Part shown: piece by piece, positions 9,049 to 17,829 of the stretch
Layout: every line of letters starts with the position of its first letter
Numbering within the stretch: position 1 is the first letter of the stretch
Assembly: GCF_014323725.1 (NCBI RefSeq)
Contig: NZ_JABVED010000016.1
Span: 1-64,000, forward strand
Length of the DNA: 64,000 nucleotides
Direction of reading: 5' to 3'
Origin: Actinokineospora xionganensis
GTDB taxonomy: Bacteria > Actinomycetota > Actinomycetes > Mycobacteriales > Pseudonocardiaceae
Notes under the pieces: generated by a model
Told to the model about the DNA's origin: nothing
Seen by the model: only the letters and a program-made list of their open reading frames with translations
Database searches by the model: none
Position numbers and translations under genes: made by a program

Positions 9049-9092
9049 GGTGGAGTGGTTTCTTCGGGCCCCTACGAAGAAACCACTCCACC
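9049..9092. repeat. Perfect 18-bp inverted repeat with 8-nt loop
   Basis: The arms at 9049-9066 and 9075-9092 are exact complements (the left arm contains TGGAGTGGTTTCTTCG). It lies in the 225-bp gap between the mrp stop and the HIT gene start, both on the minus strand. It could terminate mrp transcription but has no T-tract on that strand, and its A/T-containing arms differ from the surrounding GC-rich DNA. Confidence 0.78.
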
Positions 9093-9224
9093 CAAAAAGG
9101 CCGGTTGGGTTGCCCCTTGCGTTGTGGGTGGGGTGGGATGACAGCCGCCCCCGACGGGCCGGAGGTTCAGCCTGTTGAGGGGGCGGTGGTGTCAGTGCCG
9201 CGTTGTCGTCGTGTGAGGCTCGGG

Positions 9225-10370
9225 CTAGCGGCCCGCGGGGCTGACCGACAGCATCCGGCCTGCCAAACCGCGGGCGCGGATCGACAGCTTGCCCGCGATC
9301 TCGTCGAGGACCTTCGCCGCCGGGGCGTCCGGCGTCGACTTCACGAGGGGCTGGCCGGAGTCGCCGCCTTCGCGCAGACGGGGGTCGAGCGGCACCTGGC
9401 CGAGCAGCGGCACCGTGGAGCCCACCGCGCGGGACAGCGATTCCGCCACGAGTTGGCCGCCGCCCGTGCCGAAGAGGTCCATCCGGGAGCCGTCGGGCAT
9501 TTCCAGCCACGACATGTTCTCGATGACGCCCGCGATCCGCTGTCGGGTCTGCAGGGCGATCGCACCCGCCCGCTCGGCCACCTCGGCGGCGGCCTGCTGC
9601 GGGGTGGTCACCACGAGAATCTCCGCGTTCGGGATGAGCTGGGCGACGGAGATCGCGATGTCGCCGGTGCCCGGGGGCAGGTCGAGCAGGAGCACGTCCA
9701 GATCGCCCCAGAAGACGTCGGCCAGGAACTGCTGCAACGCTCGGTGCAGCATCGGGCCGCGCCACACCACGGGGGTGTTGCCGGGGGTGAACATGCCGAT
9801 GGAGATGACCTTCACGCCGTTCGCCTCTGGCGGCAGGATCATCTTCTCGACCTTGGTCGGCTTCTCGCTGGTGCCGACCATGCGGGGGATCGAGTGGCCG
9901 TAGATGTCGGCGTCGACGATGCCGACCTTGATGCCGCGCGCGGCCATGGCCACGGCGAGGTTGACGGTGACGCTGGACTTGCCGACCCCGCCCTTGCCGG
10001 ACGCGACGCAGTACACCCGCGTCAGCGAGCCCGGTTCGGCGAACGGGATGCGGGGCTCCTCGCTGTCGCCGCGCAGCGACTTGCGGAGGGTGGTGCGCTG
10101 CTCGTCGTTCATCACGTCGAGTTCGACGGCCACGCTGGTCACGCCGGGCAGTGCGGCGACGGCGGCGGTGACGTCCTTGGTGATCTTGTCCCGGAGCGGA
10201 CAGCCCGCGACGGTCAGGTACACCGCGACGTCGACCTTGCCGTCGTCGTGCACGGTGATGCCCTTGACCATGCCGAGTTCGGTGATCGGCTTGTGGATCT
10301 CGGGGTCCTCGACCTTCGCCAGCGCGGCACGCACTGTCTCGACGCTGGGAACCTGCTCCGTTGTGGTCAC
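9225..10370 (-). CDS. mrp: Mrp/ApbC-type P-loop ATPase, iron-sulfur cluster carrier
   Basis: A 381-residue cytosolic ATPase that carries or assembles [Fe-S] clusters. The N-terminal MIP18 (DUF59) domain covers about residues 8-85 and includes TVAGCPLRDKI. The deviant Walker A motif SGKGGVGKSSVTVNLA is at about residues 123-138, followed by DADIYGHS and DLPPGTGD segments typical of Mrp/NBP35. The C-terminal CxxC of some relatives is not seen. It starts at ATG 10370 and stands alone on the minus strand. The mycobacterial counterpart also lies between tatB and the sug genes. Confidence 0.95.
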   Translation of the reverse strand: MTTTEQVPSVETVRAALAKVEDPEIHKPITELGMVKGITVHDDGKVDVAVYLTVAGCPLRDKITKDVTAAVAALPGVTSVAVELDVMNDEQRTTLRKSLRGDSEEPRIPFAEPGSLTRVYCVASGKGGVGKSSVTVNLAVAMAARGIKVGIVDADIYGHSIPRMVGTSEKPTKVEKMILPPEANGVKVISIGMFTPGNTPVVWRGPMLHRALQQFLADVFWGDLDVLLLDLPPGTGDIAISVAQLIPNAEILVVTTPQQAAAEVAERAGAIALQTRQRIAGVIENMSWLEMPDGSRMDLFGTGGGQLVAESLSRAVGSTVPLLGQVPLDPRLREGGDSGQPLVKSTPDAPAAKVLDEIAGKLSIRARGLAGRMLSVSPAGR

Positions 10371-10529
10371 CAGACCATGCTACGACCGAGTAGCCCGCCG
10401 CTTTCGTGCGGATGGCGGGCGCCACAGGGCACTGCGCGTCGAGCCAATCGCATTCCGTAACATCGATCCCCCGCTCAGCCTTAGCCAGTTCGACCCCGAG
10501 GGCCGCGAGGAACGCAATCAGGAGGAACC

Positions 10530-10982
10530 TTGACCGTGCCGGACCAGTCCGCCCGGCCCACCCGTGAAGAACTCCATGCGTGGCGCACCTTCCTGCGCGC
10601 CCACGCGAAGATCACTCGTGTTTTAGAAGCCGAACTCGTCGCCGAGCAGCGGCTTTCCCTTGGGGGATATGACGTGCTGGTCCAGCTCGCGGAGGCGCCC
10701 GACCGCAAGCTGCGGATGGCCGAGCTGGCTGACGCCGTCCTGTTGTCGCGCTCGGGAGTGACCCGACTGGTCGACCGGCTGGAGCGGGTGGGGCTGGTTT
10801 CCCGCGAACGGGTGGCGGGCGACGGCCGCGGCGTAGTGGCGACGCTCACCCCGGAGGGCCTAGACACACTCCGCACCGCCGCCCGCACGCACCTGGCGGG
10901 TGTTTCGCGTCACTTCGTCGCCAAATTCGACACCGACGAGCTCAACGACATGGGCTCCCTCTGCGCCAAACTCATCGACTGA
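10530..10982 (+). CDS. MarR-family transcriptional regulator
   Basis: A 150-residue winged-helix regulator. The dimer helices at both ends flank a DNA-binding core with KLRMAELADAVLLSRSGVTRLVDRLERVGLVSRE and a wing ending VVATLTPEGLDTLRTA. AGGAGG at 10520-10525 is 4 nt before TTG 10530 and 10 nt before GTG 10536, so either may be the start. Its effector and targets are unknown; the nearest divergent gene is mrp, 160 bp away, and the DUF1003 gene converges on it. Confidence 0.88.
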   Translation: MTVPDQSARPTREELHAWRTFLRAHAKITRVLEAELVAEQRLSLGGYDVLVQLAEAPDRKLRMAELADAVLLSRSGVTRLVDRLERVGLVSRERVAGDGRGVVATLTPEGLDTLRTAARTHLAGVSRHFVAKFDTDELNDMGSLCAKLID

Positions 10983-10990
10983 CCCGCGGG

Positions 10991-11527
10991 TCAGGTGTCG
11001 TCGTCCCAGCGGGGGTCGTCGCGCATGGATTGGGCGGGGGCGCGGGGGCGGGGCTTCTTGGTGGCCTTGAGGTCGCCGCGCAGCTTGTCCAGTTCCCCGC
11101 GCAGGTAGTCCCGGGTGGCGACCTCGCCGATCGCGAGCCGCAGCGCGGCGAGTTCGCGGGCCAGGAACTCGGTGTCGGCCTTGGTCTGCGACGCCCGGGC
11201 GCGGTCTTCCTCCAACGACACCCGGTCGCGGTCGTCCTGCCGGTTCTGGGCGAGCAGGATCAGCGGGGCGGCGTATGCGGCCTGGGTGGAGAAGACCAGG
11301 TTGAGCAGGATGAACGGATACGGGTCCCAGCGAAGTGACACCGCGACCAGGTTCATCGAGATCCACGCGAGCACGACCATGGTCTGCCAGAACAGGAACT
11401 TGCCGGTGCCCAAGAACCGGGCCAGCCGCTCCGAGAACCGCCCGAACGCCTCCGGGTCGATCTCGAACCGCAGCGTCCGCGGCCTGCGCGGCTGGTCGAG
11501 GCGTCGGCGATAGATGGGCTCAGGCAT
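10991..11527 (-). CDS. DUF1003 membrane protein
   Basis: A 178-residue protein with a basic N-terminus and two membrane helices in the DUF1003 pattern: FLFWQTMVVLAWISMNLVAV (about 44-63) and a second at about 70-92 that contains PFILLNLVFSTQAAYAAPLI. A hydrophilic coiled-coil-like tail follows, with an Arg/Lys/Pro-rich end. Function is unknown. It overlaps the 3' end of the upstream CBS-domain gene by 8 nt, so the two are translationally coupled and probably work together; I recall the same pair in mycobacteria (Rv1231c/Rv1232c). Confidence 0.87.
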   Translation of the reverse strand: MPEPIYRRRLDQPRRPRTLRFEIDPEAFGRFSERLARFLGTGKFLFWQTMVVLAWISMNLVAVSLRWDPYPFILLNLVFSTQAAYAAPLILLAQNRQDDRDRVSLEEDRARASQTKADTEFLARELAALRLAIGEVATRDYLRGELDKLRGDLKATKKPRPRAPAQSMRDDPRWDDDT

Positions 11528-12791
11528 TGGCGCGCTCCCGCCAGCCCTCGGGCAGCAGGTGATCGAGCACGTCGTCGACGGTGACCGCGCCGAGCAGGTG
11601 CTCCTCGTCGTCGACGACCGGCGCGCACACCAGGTTGTAGGTGGCGAAGAACCGGGTGACCTCCAGCAGCGAGTCGGTGGGTCGCAGACTGGTCAGCTCC
11701 TTGTCGACGGCCCCGGCCACCAGGTCGGACGGCGGTTCGCGAAGCAACCGCTGGATATGGACGCAGCCCAGGTAGCGCCCGGTGGGCGTGGCCGACGGCG
11801 GGCGGCACACGAACACCATGCTGGCCAGTGCCGGTGTGTTGTCCGGGTTGCGCACGCGCGCGAGCGCCTCGGCGATGGGCGCGTCCGGGGTGACCACGAT
11901 CGGCTCCGGGGTCATCAGCCCGCCCGCGGTGTCGAACGAGTACTTCATGAGTCTGCGGACCGGCTCGGACTCCTCGGGCTCCATCAGCTCCAGCAGCCGG
12001 TCCTTGTACGTCTCCGACAGCTCGGCGAGCAGGTCGGCCGCGTCGTCGGGGTCCATCGCCTCGAGGATGTCGGCGGCCCGCTCCTCGTGCAGGTGCGTCA
12101 GCAGGTCCTTCTGGTCGTCCTCGGGCAGTTCCTCGATGACGTCGGCGAGCCGCTCGTCGTCGAGCGCGTCGGCGACCTCGTAGCGCCGCTTCGCGGGCAG
12201 GTCCTGCAGGGCGGTCGCCACGTCGGCGGCGCGCATCGAGTCGAAGACCGCGAGCAGCCGGTGGGCGCTCTGCGGCTGCCCGGCCAGCTCGGTGATGCCC
12301 GGCGCGCGGATCTCCGCCCATGGCAGCACCTGCAGCGGCCCGCGCCGCGCCAGCCGCCCGGTGCGCTCCCGGATGGCGACCCGCCCGAGCACCCAGTCGC
12401 GGGTCCGGGTCGGCTCCATCGCGGTGTCGACGACGATCGCCTGCGTCCCGCTCGCCACGATCTCGACCCGCGCGTCCATCAGCTGGCCGACGACGAGGAC
12501 CTCGTTGGGCCGCTGGTGGAAGTGCCGCATGTTGACCGAGCCGGTGGCCAGGGTGATCGCGTTCGAGTCGATCGAGGTGACCCGCAGCATCGGCACGAAG
12601 ATCCGCCTGCGGGTCAGCAACTCGACGACCATGCCCAGGACCCGCGGTGGCTGCCGGTCCACTCGCAGCCCGGCCACCACGTCCCGGATCTTGCCGATGG
12701 ACTCGCCGTCCGGCCCGAAGACCGGCAGGCCCAGCAGCTGCGCCACGAAGATCTTGCCGATTCCTCCCACGATCGCCAGGCTAGCCGCCAA
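11520..12791 (-). CDS. PRC-barrel / MgtE N-terminal / tandem CBS protein without channel domain
   Basis: A 423-residue protein. The N-terminus looks PRC-barrel-like (VFGPDGESIGKIRDVVAGL). The middle contains an MgtE N-terminal superhelix (ALQDLPAKRRYEVADALDDE, EDDQKDLLTHLHEE, MDPDDAADLLAELSE). The C-terminus holds two CBS domains, the second ending LLGAVTVDDVLDHLLPEG. No membrane helices follow, so the Mg2+ channel part of MgtE is missing. CBS pairs often bind adenosyl nucleotides, so a cytosolic Mg2+ or nucleotide sensor acting with the coupled DUF1003 membrane protein is plausible, but this is inference. Confidence 0.87.
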   Translation of the reverse strand: MAASLAIVGGIGKIFVAQLLGLPVFGPDGESIGKIRDVVAGLRVDRQPPRVLGMVVELLTRRRIFVPMLRVTSIDSNAITLATGSVNMRHFHQRPNEVLVVGQLMDARVEIVASGTQAIVVDTAMEPTRTRDWVLGRVAIRERTGRLARRGPLQVLPWAEIRAPGITELAGQPQSAHRLLAVFDSMRAADVATALQDLPAKRRYEVADALDDERLADVIEELPEDDQKDLLTHLHEERAADILEAMDPDDAADLLAELSETYKDRLLELMEPEESEPVRRLMKYSFDTAGGLMTPEPIVVTPDAPIAEALARVRNPDNTPALASMVFVCRPPSATPTGRYLGCVHIQRLLREPPSDLVAGAVDKELTSLRPTDSLLEVTRFFATYNLVCAPVVDDEEHLLGAVTVDDVLDHLLPEGWRERANA

Positions 12792-12928
12792 CCGCCTGCC
12801 CAGCGCGCCGCGGCGCTCGGTGCGCCGGTCACGCGCGGCGGTTGCGAGCCCGGCCAGGATTCGACGAGCGTCGAATCGTTTCGCCCTGGTCTTCGGATGC
12901 GGTGTGCTGGCGCCGTGCCACTGGGGGT

Positions 12929-12957
12929 ACGGCCGGGGCTTGACCAGCCCCGGCCGT
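12929..12957. terminator. 12-bp perfect hairpin in the gap upstream of the CBS gene
   Basis: The arms ACGGCCGGGGCT and AGCCCCGGCCGT (12929-12940 and 12946-12957) enclose TGACC. It lies in the 225-bp gap between the frameshifted regulator and the CBS-protein gene, both on the minus strand, where it could stop read-through from the former. A short TTT follows on the plus-strand side only. Confidence 0.5.
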
Positions 12958-13016
12958 GCTGTTTCTCACCGGATGCGTCGCCGACCTCGGTTCGCCGATA
13001 GAGCACCGACCGCTGG

Positions 13017-13556
13017 TCACGGCTCTTGGCGACCAGACCCGACCCGTGCGGCGGCCACCCCTTCGCGGGCCATGATCCGGGCGCGGTGGTCGAGGTCGGC
13101 GTCGAGGCCCTCCCGCAGACCGGCCAGCTCCTCGCGCATCGCGCACGCCCAGAACTTGGCCATCCCGTTCGCGGCGCGGGCGGCGAACTCGCCCGCGTCG
13201 ACCGCGGCCCGCACGCGCGGGTCGCCCGCGCCCGCCGGCAGCTGGCCCGCCGCGACCGCCCCGGGTGTCGCCGCCATCCGCACGAGTTGCGCGTCCAGGA
13301 TCCGGTCGGTGGGCACCCGCTCGGGCTTTGGGGGTGAGCAGGTCCGGCAGGCCCTTCGTCGGGTCGCCCAGCGTGCGGGCGACCATGGCGACATCCGGGT
13401 CGCGCAGGGCGAACCGCGCCGCCGCGCCCGGGTCGCCGAACACCGGGTGGGACCCGCCGTGGCGGCCAGCCGCAGCCAGGTCATCGCCTCGATCGCGGGT
13501 GAGGCCGACAGCCGGACGCCGGACAGCGTCTCGATGTCGAAGCGGGCCACGATCAC
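13017..13556 (-). pseudogene. Frameshifted regulator remnant (ArsR/DUF5937-like)
   Basis: The frame opens with GTG and MIVARFDIETLSGVRLSASPAIE, which resembles the N-terminus of actinobacterial ArsR-type regulators with a DUF5937 domain. After WLRLAA the plausible protein continues in a second frame (HPVFGDPGAAARFALRDPD to LPDLLTPK) for about 55 codons, then returns to the first frame at PERVPTDRILDAQLVRMAA. So two compensating one-base changes are implied, one near 13465 and one in the C/A run near 13330. The product stops after about 179 codons with no recognisable HTH at its end. Family assignment is tentative; the double frameshift is seen in the sequence. Confidence 0.58.
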
Positions 13557-13601
13557 ACCCGGACACTAATGCCCTCCGACCGGGTGTCCATGGCCGAGAT
13601 T

Positions 13602-14450
13602 TCAGTGCGCCATGGCCTGGGCCACCGCTTCCGCGTCCGCGTGGTCGTCCTGGTCGATCCACGTGTCGATCGCCCGGACGAACGCCCACCGCCGGGCGAC
13701 GTCCCAGTCGGTCCCGGTGGCCTCGACGACCGCGTCCAGCCGCGCCCGCGGGTCGTCGAGCCGGTTCCAGAGCAGGGCGATCAGGCCGAACTCACGATCG
13801 CCCGCGACCGGCTTCGGGTCGATCACCAGCCACGGCTCGCGCTCGGCGCGCAGCACGTTCTCGTAGTGCAGGTCCTCGTTGACCAGCCGGTCGCCGGACT
13901 TCGGGCCCAGCTCCCGGCAGTACGCCACGGCCTGCTCCACGAACTCGCGCGGCACGTCGCTGTCGGAGCGCTCCATCTCGTCTGCCCAGCGCAGCGCCTT
14001 CTCCCGCACCGAGCGGACCACCGGCGGGGCGCGGCGGTCGAGCCTGCGCATCAACCCGGCGATGACGTCGATCGCCTCGTCGATCGGCACGTCCATCAGG
14101 TCGGTGCCGGGGTCGAGGCGTTCGAGGAGCATCGACCAGTCGGAGGGCTCATGGGCCAGCAGCCGGACCGCGCCGTCGCCGTCCCACAGCGACAGCGTGA
14201 GCGCCTCGTGCTCGGCCTCCTCGTGCGGCCACGGCAGCTTCAGCACCGCCGGAGTCCCGTCGGCCCGGCGCACCGGCAGCACCAGCGCGGCGTAGCCGTA
14301 CGTCAGGTCGCCGTCGAGGGTCAGGTCCCATCGCCGCAGACAGCGGGCCGCGAGGTCGGGCAGGCCCGTGATCCACGCCCGCTCCTCAGGGGCGTCGAAA
14401 CCGTCGGCGAAGTCCGTCGGGACGATCAGCTTCGGTGTCATGGTGGCCAC
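13602..14450 (-). CDS. Aminoglycoside/hydroxyurea phosphotransferase-like kinase (APH(6) family)
   Basis: A 282-residue member of the streptomycin 6-kinase/hydroxyurea kinase family. The N-lobe Lys is in [17 protein letters not shown]. The catalytic loop reads [12 protein letters not shown] (about 186-197): the essential Asp and Asn are kept, but the His-Gly of the usual HGDLH is Asn-Glu. The metal-binding segment [15 protein letters not shown] follows. True APH(6) enzymes inactivate streptomycin, but many chromosomal relatives have unknown substrates, so resistance should not be assumed. GTG 14450 or ATG 14441 can start it. Confidence 0.84.
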   Translation of the reverse strand: MATMTPKLIVPTDFADGFDAPEERAWITGLPDLAARCLRRWDLTLDGDLTYGYAALVLPVRRADGTPAVLKLPWPHEEAEHEALTLSLWDGDGAVRLLAHEPSDWSMLLERLDPGTDLMDVPIDEAIDVIAGLMRRLDRRAPPVVRSVREKALRWADEMERSDSDVPREFVEQAVAYCRELGPKSGDRLVNEDLHYENVLRAEREPWLVIDPKPVAGDREFGLIALLWNRLDDPRARLDAVVEATGTDWDVARRWAFVRAIDTWIDQDDHADAEAVAQAMAH

Positions 14451-14533
14451 AATGGCGGTCCGCTCCGGGTCGTGGTCGACTACAACTCTTCAGTGGTTAC
14501 CGGACGGTTAACCTCGTACCGAACGGAGGCTCG

Positions 14534-15610
14534 ATGCGTTCACCGAAGGACTTCTTCCGCCCGCTCGCGGTTGGTGCGCCCGAGCCGGTGCGGGAGATCC
14601 CGTTCCGGCCCTCGCGGATGATCCACTTCTTCGACCCGAGCAACGAGAAGATGGCCGCGAAGGTTCCCGACATGGCGGCGCAGGCCGATGTCGTGCTGGG
14701 CAACCTGGAAGACGCCGTGCGCGCCGACCGCAAGGAAGCCGCGCGCGAGGGTTTGGTGAAGATCGCCCGGGCCACCGACTTCGGCGACAGCCAGCTTTGG
14801 ACCCGGGTCAACAGCCTCGACTCGCCGTGGGTTCTCGACGACCTGATCACCCTGGTCACCGAGATCGGCGACAAACTCGACGTGATCATGGTCCCGAAGG
14901 TCGAGGGCGCCGCCGACATCCACTACGTCGACCGTCTGCTCGCCCAGCTCGAAGCCCGCGCGGGCCTGGACAAGCCGCTGCTGGTGCATGCCATCCTGGA
15001 GACCGCCAGCGGCGTGGCCAACGTCGAGGAGATCGCCACCGCGAGCCCGCGTATGCAGGGCATCTCGCTGGGCCCGGCCGACCTCGCCGCCAGCCGCCGG
15101 ATGAAGACCACCCGCGTCGGCGGCGGCCACCCCGGCTACCTGGTGCGCACCGACCCGGTCGGCGACAACTTCACCGAGGGCCGCGTCACCTACCAGCAGG
15201 ACCTGTGGCACTACACCGTCGCGCGCATGGTCGACGCCTGCGCGGGCGCCGGGATCCTGCCGTACTACGGCCCCTTCGGCGACATCGCCGACGTGGTGGC
15301 GTGCGAGGACCAGTTCCGCAACGCCTTCCTGCTCGGCTGCGTCGGCGCGTGGAGCCTGCACCCCAAGCAGATCGCCATCGCCAAGAAGGTCTTCTCCCCG
15401 GCGCCGGAGGACGTCGCCTGGGCCCGCCGCGTCATCGCCGCGATGGGCGACGGCACGGGCGCGGTCATGATCGACGGCAAGATGCAGGACGACGCCACGG
15501 TCAAGCAGTGCCGCGTGGTCGCCGAACTCGCCGACGCCCTCGCCGCGCGCGACTCAGACCTCGCCGCCGCCTACGACGCCGCCACGAAGGAAGCTCTCGC
15601 ACATGACTGA
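14534..15610 (+). CDS. HpcH/HpaI-CitE family CoA-ester lyase (first of two)
   Basis: A 358-residue TIM-barrel lyase or aldolase of the CitE/malyl-CoA lyase group. Active-site segments are visible: [16 protein letters not shown] (metal-ligand Glu), [12 protein letters not shown] (Arg), IMVPKVEG, and the Glu in [16 protein letters not shown]. Such enzymes cleave malyl-, methylmalyl- or citramalyl-CoA into acetyl- or propionyl-CoA plus an oxo-acid. The N-terminus ([14 protein letters not shown]) is longer than in CitE and recalls malyl-CoA lyases. ATG 14534 has GGAGG 4 nt upstream. It overlaps the next, related gene by 8 nt. Confidence 0.88.
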   Translation: MRSPKDFFRPLAVGAPEPVREIPFRPSRMIHFFDPSNEKMAAKVPDMAAQADVVLGNLEDAVRADRKEAAREGLVKIARATDFGDSQLWTRVNSLDSPWVLDDLITLVTEIGDKLDVIMVPKVEGAADIHYVDRLLAQLEARAGLDKPLLVHAILETASGVANVEEIATASPRMQGISLGPADLAASRRMKTTRVGGGHPGYLVRTDPVGDNFTEGRVTYQQDLWHYTVARMVDACAGAGILPYYGPFGDIADVVACEDQFRNAFLLGCVGAWSLHPKQIAIAKKVFSPAPEDVAWARRVIAAMGDGTGAVMIDGKMQDDATVKQCRVVAELADALAARDSDLAAAYDAATKEALAHD

Positions 15611-16478
15611 CCCGCTGCTCCGTCCCCGCCGCTCGGTGCTCTACATGCCGGGCGCCAACGAGCGCGCGCTGGAGAAGGCCAAGACCCTCCCCGCCGACGC
15701 GCTGATTCTCGACCTCGAGGACTCCGTCGCCCCCGACGCCAAGGCCGAGGGCCGCGAGCGGGTGTGCGAGGCGGTCGCCAACGGCGGCTACGGCAAGCGA
15801 GAGCTGACGATCCGGGTCAACGGCCTGGGCACCCAGTGGCACGCCGACGACCTGCGCGCGGTGGCCAAGGCGGGCCCCGACGCCGTCGTGGTGCCGAAGG
15901 TCAACAGCGCCACCGAGGTGCACGCGATCGAGCGCGCACTGGAAGCCGCGGGCGCGCCCGACCACACGGCGATCTGGGCCATGGTCGAGACGCCGATCGC
16001 CATGCTGCGCGCCCACGAGATCGCCGCGGCCAGCGACCGGCTGACCGTGTTCGTCATGGGCACCAACGACTTGGCGAAGGAACTGCACGCCGAGCACGTG
16101 CCCGGCCGGGCGCCGCTGCTCGGCGGCCTGTCGCTGGCGCTGCTCGCCGCCCGTGCCACGGGCAAGGTCATCCTCGACGGCGTCTACAACGACGTGAAGG
16201 ACCTCGACGGCTTCGCCGAGGAGTGCGTCCAGGGCAGGCAGTTCGGGTTCGACGGCAAGACGCTGATCCACCCGGGCCAGATCGGCCCGTGCAACGAGAT
16301 CTTCGCGCCGTCGGAAGCCGCGATCGCCCAGTCCCGCAAGATCATCGAGGCCTTCGAGGAGGCCGCGGCGGCAGGCCGTGGCGTCGTCACCGTCGACGGT
16401 CGGATGATCGAGAACCTGCACGTCGACAACGCCCGTCGCATCCTGGCGGTCGCCGCCGCCATCGACGGCCTGGGCTGA
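15603..16478 (+). CDS. CitE-like CoA-ester lyase (second of two)
   Basis: A 291-residue paralogue of the upstream gene and closer to CitE in length. Key segments: [18 protein letters not shown] at the N-terminus, [14 protein letters not shown] with the metal-binding Glu, [12 protein letters not shown] with the substrate Arg, [12 protein letters not shown] and [15 protein letters not shown]. The C-terminus has [13 protein letters not shown], the lid region typical of (S)-citramalyl-CoA or malyl-CoA lyases. It is translationally coupled to the first lyase (8-nt overlap), so the two may form a hetero-complex or handle consecutive substrates. A strong terminator follows. Confidence 0.9.
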   Translation: MTDPLLRPRRSVLYMPGANERALEKAKTLPADALILDLEDSVAPDAKAEGRERVCEAVANGGYGKRELTIRVNGLGTQWHADDLRAVAKAGPDAVVVPKVNSATEVHAIERALEAAGAPDHTAIWAMVETPIAMLRAHEIAAASDRLTVFVMGTNDLAKELHAEHVPGRAPLLGGLSLALLAARATGKVILDGVYNDVKDLDGFAEECVQGRQFGFDGKTLIHPGQIGPCNEIFAPSEAAIAQSRKIIEAFEEAAAAGRGVVTVDGRMIENLHVDNARRILAVAAAIDGLG

Positions 16479-16495
16479 GTTCCGATCCAGGCAGC

Positions 16496-16527
16496 GCCGC
16501 CCACCCCGCCCGGGGTGGGCGGCTTTT
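16496..16527 (+). terminator. Rho-independent terminator after the lyase pair
   Basis: A perfect 12-bp stem, GCCGCCCACCCC and its complement, with loop GCCC, followed directly by TTTT. It starts 17 nt after the second lyase stop codon. Confidence 0.93.
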
Positions 16528-16983
16528 CATTTGCGCACGTCATTGCCGGTTCCGTTTCGCGATTCCGCCGGCGGGCGGAACTGTGGTTGTGCCCTAGACC
16601 GTGTTCGACGCCATTTGGTTGCCAATCTTCCGTGCCTTTTTTCGCGACTCAGCGTGATCGCTGATTCGTAGAAAGTCGGCGGCGCGTGGAGCGCGCTGTA
16701 GCCGATCTTTGGGGTTACAGTGTCGCCTGTGACCGACCGGCGGAGTGCTGATCTCGAATGCTTCTCAGGTACCGCACGGAGAGTGCGTTTGTGGCGGCTC
16801 GTTCGCCCGTTAAGGTGTAACACCCGCTCCCTTCGAGGTGGCTACGGAATGTAGTCGCATTCGGACACGAGTGGATCGTGAGTATTACTCCCCATTTCTC
16901 ACCGCGACCGGATTCCGGTCGGCCGCGGTGAGTAATTCGGAAAGTATTCGGCGGCTCCGCCGCCGACGCCCGAGAAGGATTCT
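16528..16983 (+). promoter_or_regulatory. Gene-free leader region with hairpins and operator-like palindromes
   Basis: No convincing gene is seen in these 456 bases, which are less G+C-rich than their surroundings. The region holds an 8-bp near-palindrome GGTTACAG/CTGTGACC (16713-16734), the perfect GGTGT-A-ACACC (16814-16824) and two hairpins next to the downstream start codon. The first (about 16897-16933) pairs CACCGC and GACCGG with CCGGTC and GCGGTG around ATT with a bulge; the second (16949-16965) is CGGCGGC/GCCGCCG around TCC. AGAAGGA then precedes GTG 16984. This looks like a regulated promoter and a structured 5' leader; the regulator is unknown. Confidence 0.5.
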
Positions 16984-17829
16984 GTGTTGGACGATGACGA
17001 CGTCTCCGTCTGCGGGTCGCGGGCCGCGGGCCGCCGCGGGCAGGCCGCGCTGGCCAAGCTGCCGACCACCGACGACTTCACGAACCGCAAGCTCACCCTG
17101 CACGACCGCAAGCTGATTCTGTTTCTGCTGGTCACGCTGGTAGACCGGTACGACAGGCTGACCGACACCTACGACCGCCTGGTCCTCGCCTACGGCGGCC
17201 GGGAAGGTCACTGGGCCTTCGGAAAGGAGGTGGCCGACCTGCAGAAGGGCTGCGCCAGTTTCCTCGGCCGCGGCGCCCGGCGGGCCCCGCGCTGGCCGGA
17301 GATCGTGGACCTGTTCGCCGCAGGCGTGTCCGACCGCAACCGGGCCCGAATACTCGCCTTCGCCGCGGGGCTGCACTGCCGCGCCGCGGGCGTGGAGAGA
17401 CCCGCGGGCTACGCCGGGCCGATCGCCTACCCGATCTGGGTCGACTCCCCGCGCGTCTACGCGACCCAGATCCGCGCAGAGCTCATCGAGCTGACCACCA
17501 ACGGCTCCGACGTCCTCGACCTCCCGATCCCGCGCGGGGCCTCCGACCCGGCCGACCTGGCCGCGGAGGTGGTCGCGCTCAAGGCCGAACTGCTCGACCG
17601 CGACCGCAGGCTGCGCACGGCGATGGAGTCGTTGCGGCACAAGGCCGCCGAGCTGTCGAACCTGGGCCACCGGGTGCGCGCGCTGACCGGTGAACTCAAC
17701 ATCCTGCGGTGCTCGGAGACCGTGCTGCGCAACGAAGTGCACGTCCTGCGCAGGCAGACTGCCCGCCTGCTGACCGACGTGCCGACCGTCCGTATCCGGC
17801 CGGTCGCGTTGCCCGCGCCCCCGGGGTGA
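16984..17829 (+). CDS. Hypothetical protein with C-terminal coiled coil
   Basis: I do not recognise this 281-residue protein. The N-terminal half is a mixed helical domain with LTLHDRKLILFLLVTLVDRYD, a KEVADLQKGCASFLGRG segment and Trp/Pro-rich stretches (RRAPRWPEIVDLF). About residues 195-265 have heptad-like leucines (LAAEVVALKAELLDRDRRLR, LRNEVHVLRRQTARLL), suggesting a dimeric coiled coil. No signal peptide or membrane helix is seen. The start is GTG with AGAAGGA upstream. The architecture would fit a regulator or scaffold protein, but no DNA-binding motif can be assigned. Confidence 0.75.
   Translation: MLDDDDVSVCGSRAAGRRGQAALAKLPTTDDFTNRKLTLHDRKLILFLLVTLVDRYDRLTDTYDRLVLAYGGREGHWAFGKEVADLQKGCASFLGRGARRAPRWPEIVDLFAAGVSDRNRARILAFAAGLHCRAAGVERPAGYAGPIAYPIWVDSPRVYATQIRAELIELTTNGSDVLDLPIPRGASDPADLAAEVVALKAELLDRDRRLRTAMESLRHKAAELSNLGHRVRALTGELNILRCSETVLRNEVHVLRRQTARLLTDVPTVRIRPVALPAPPG

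Noticed and set aside
16527..16823. 98-codon minus-strand frame in the gap before 16984
   Set aside because: Arg/Ser/Thr-rich with no motif and no ribosome binding site; overlaps the likely promoter and operator region.
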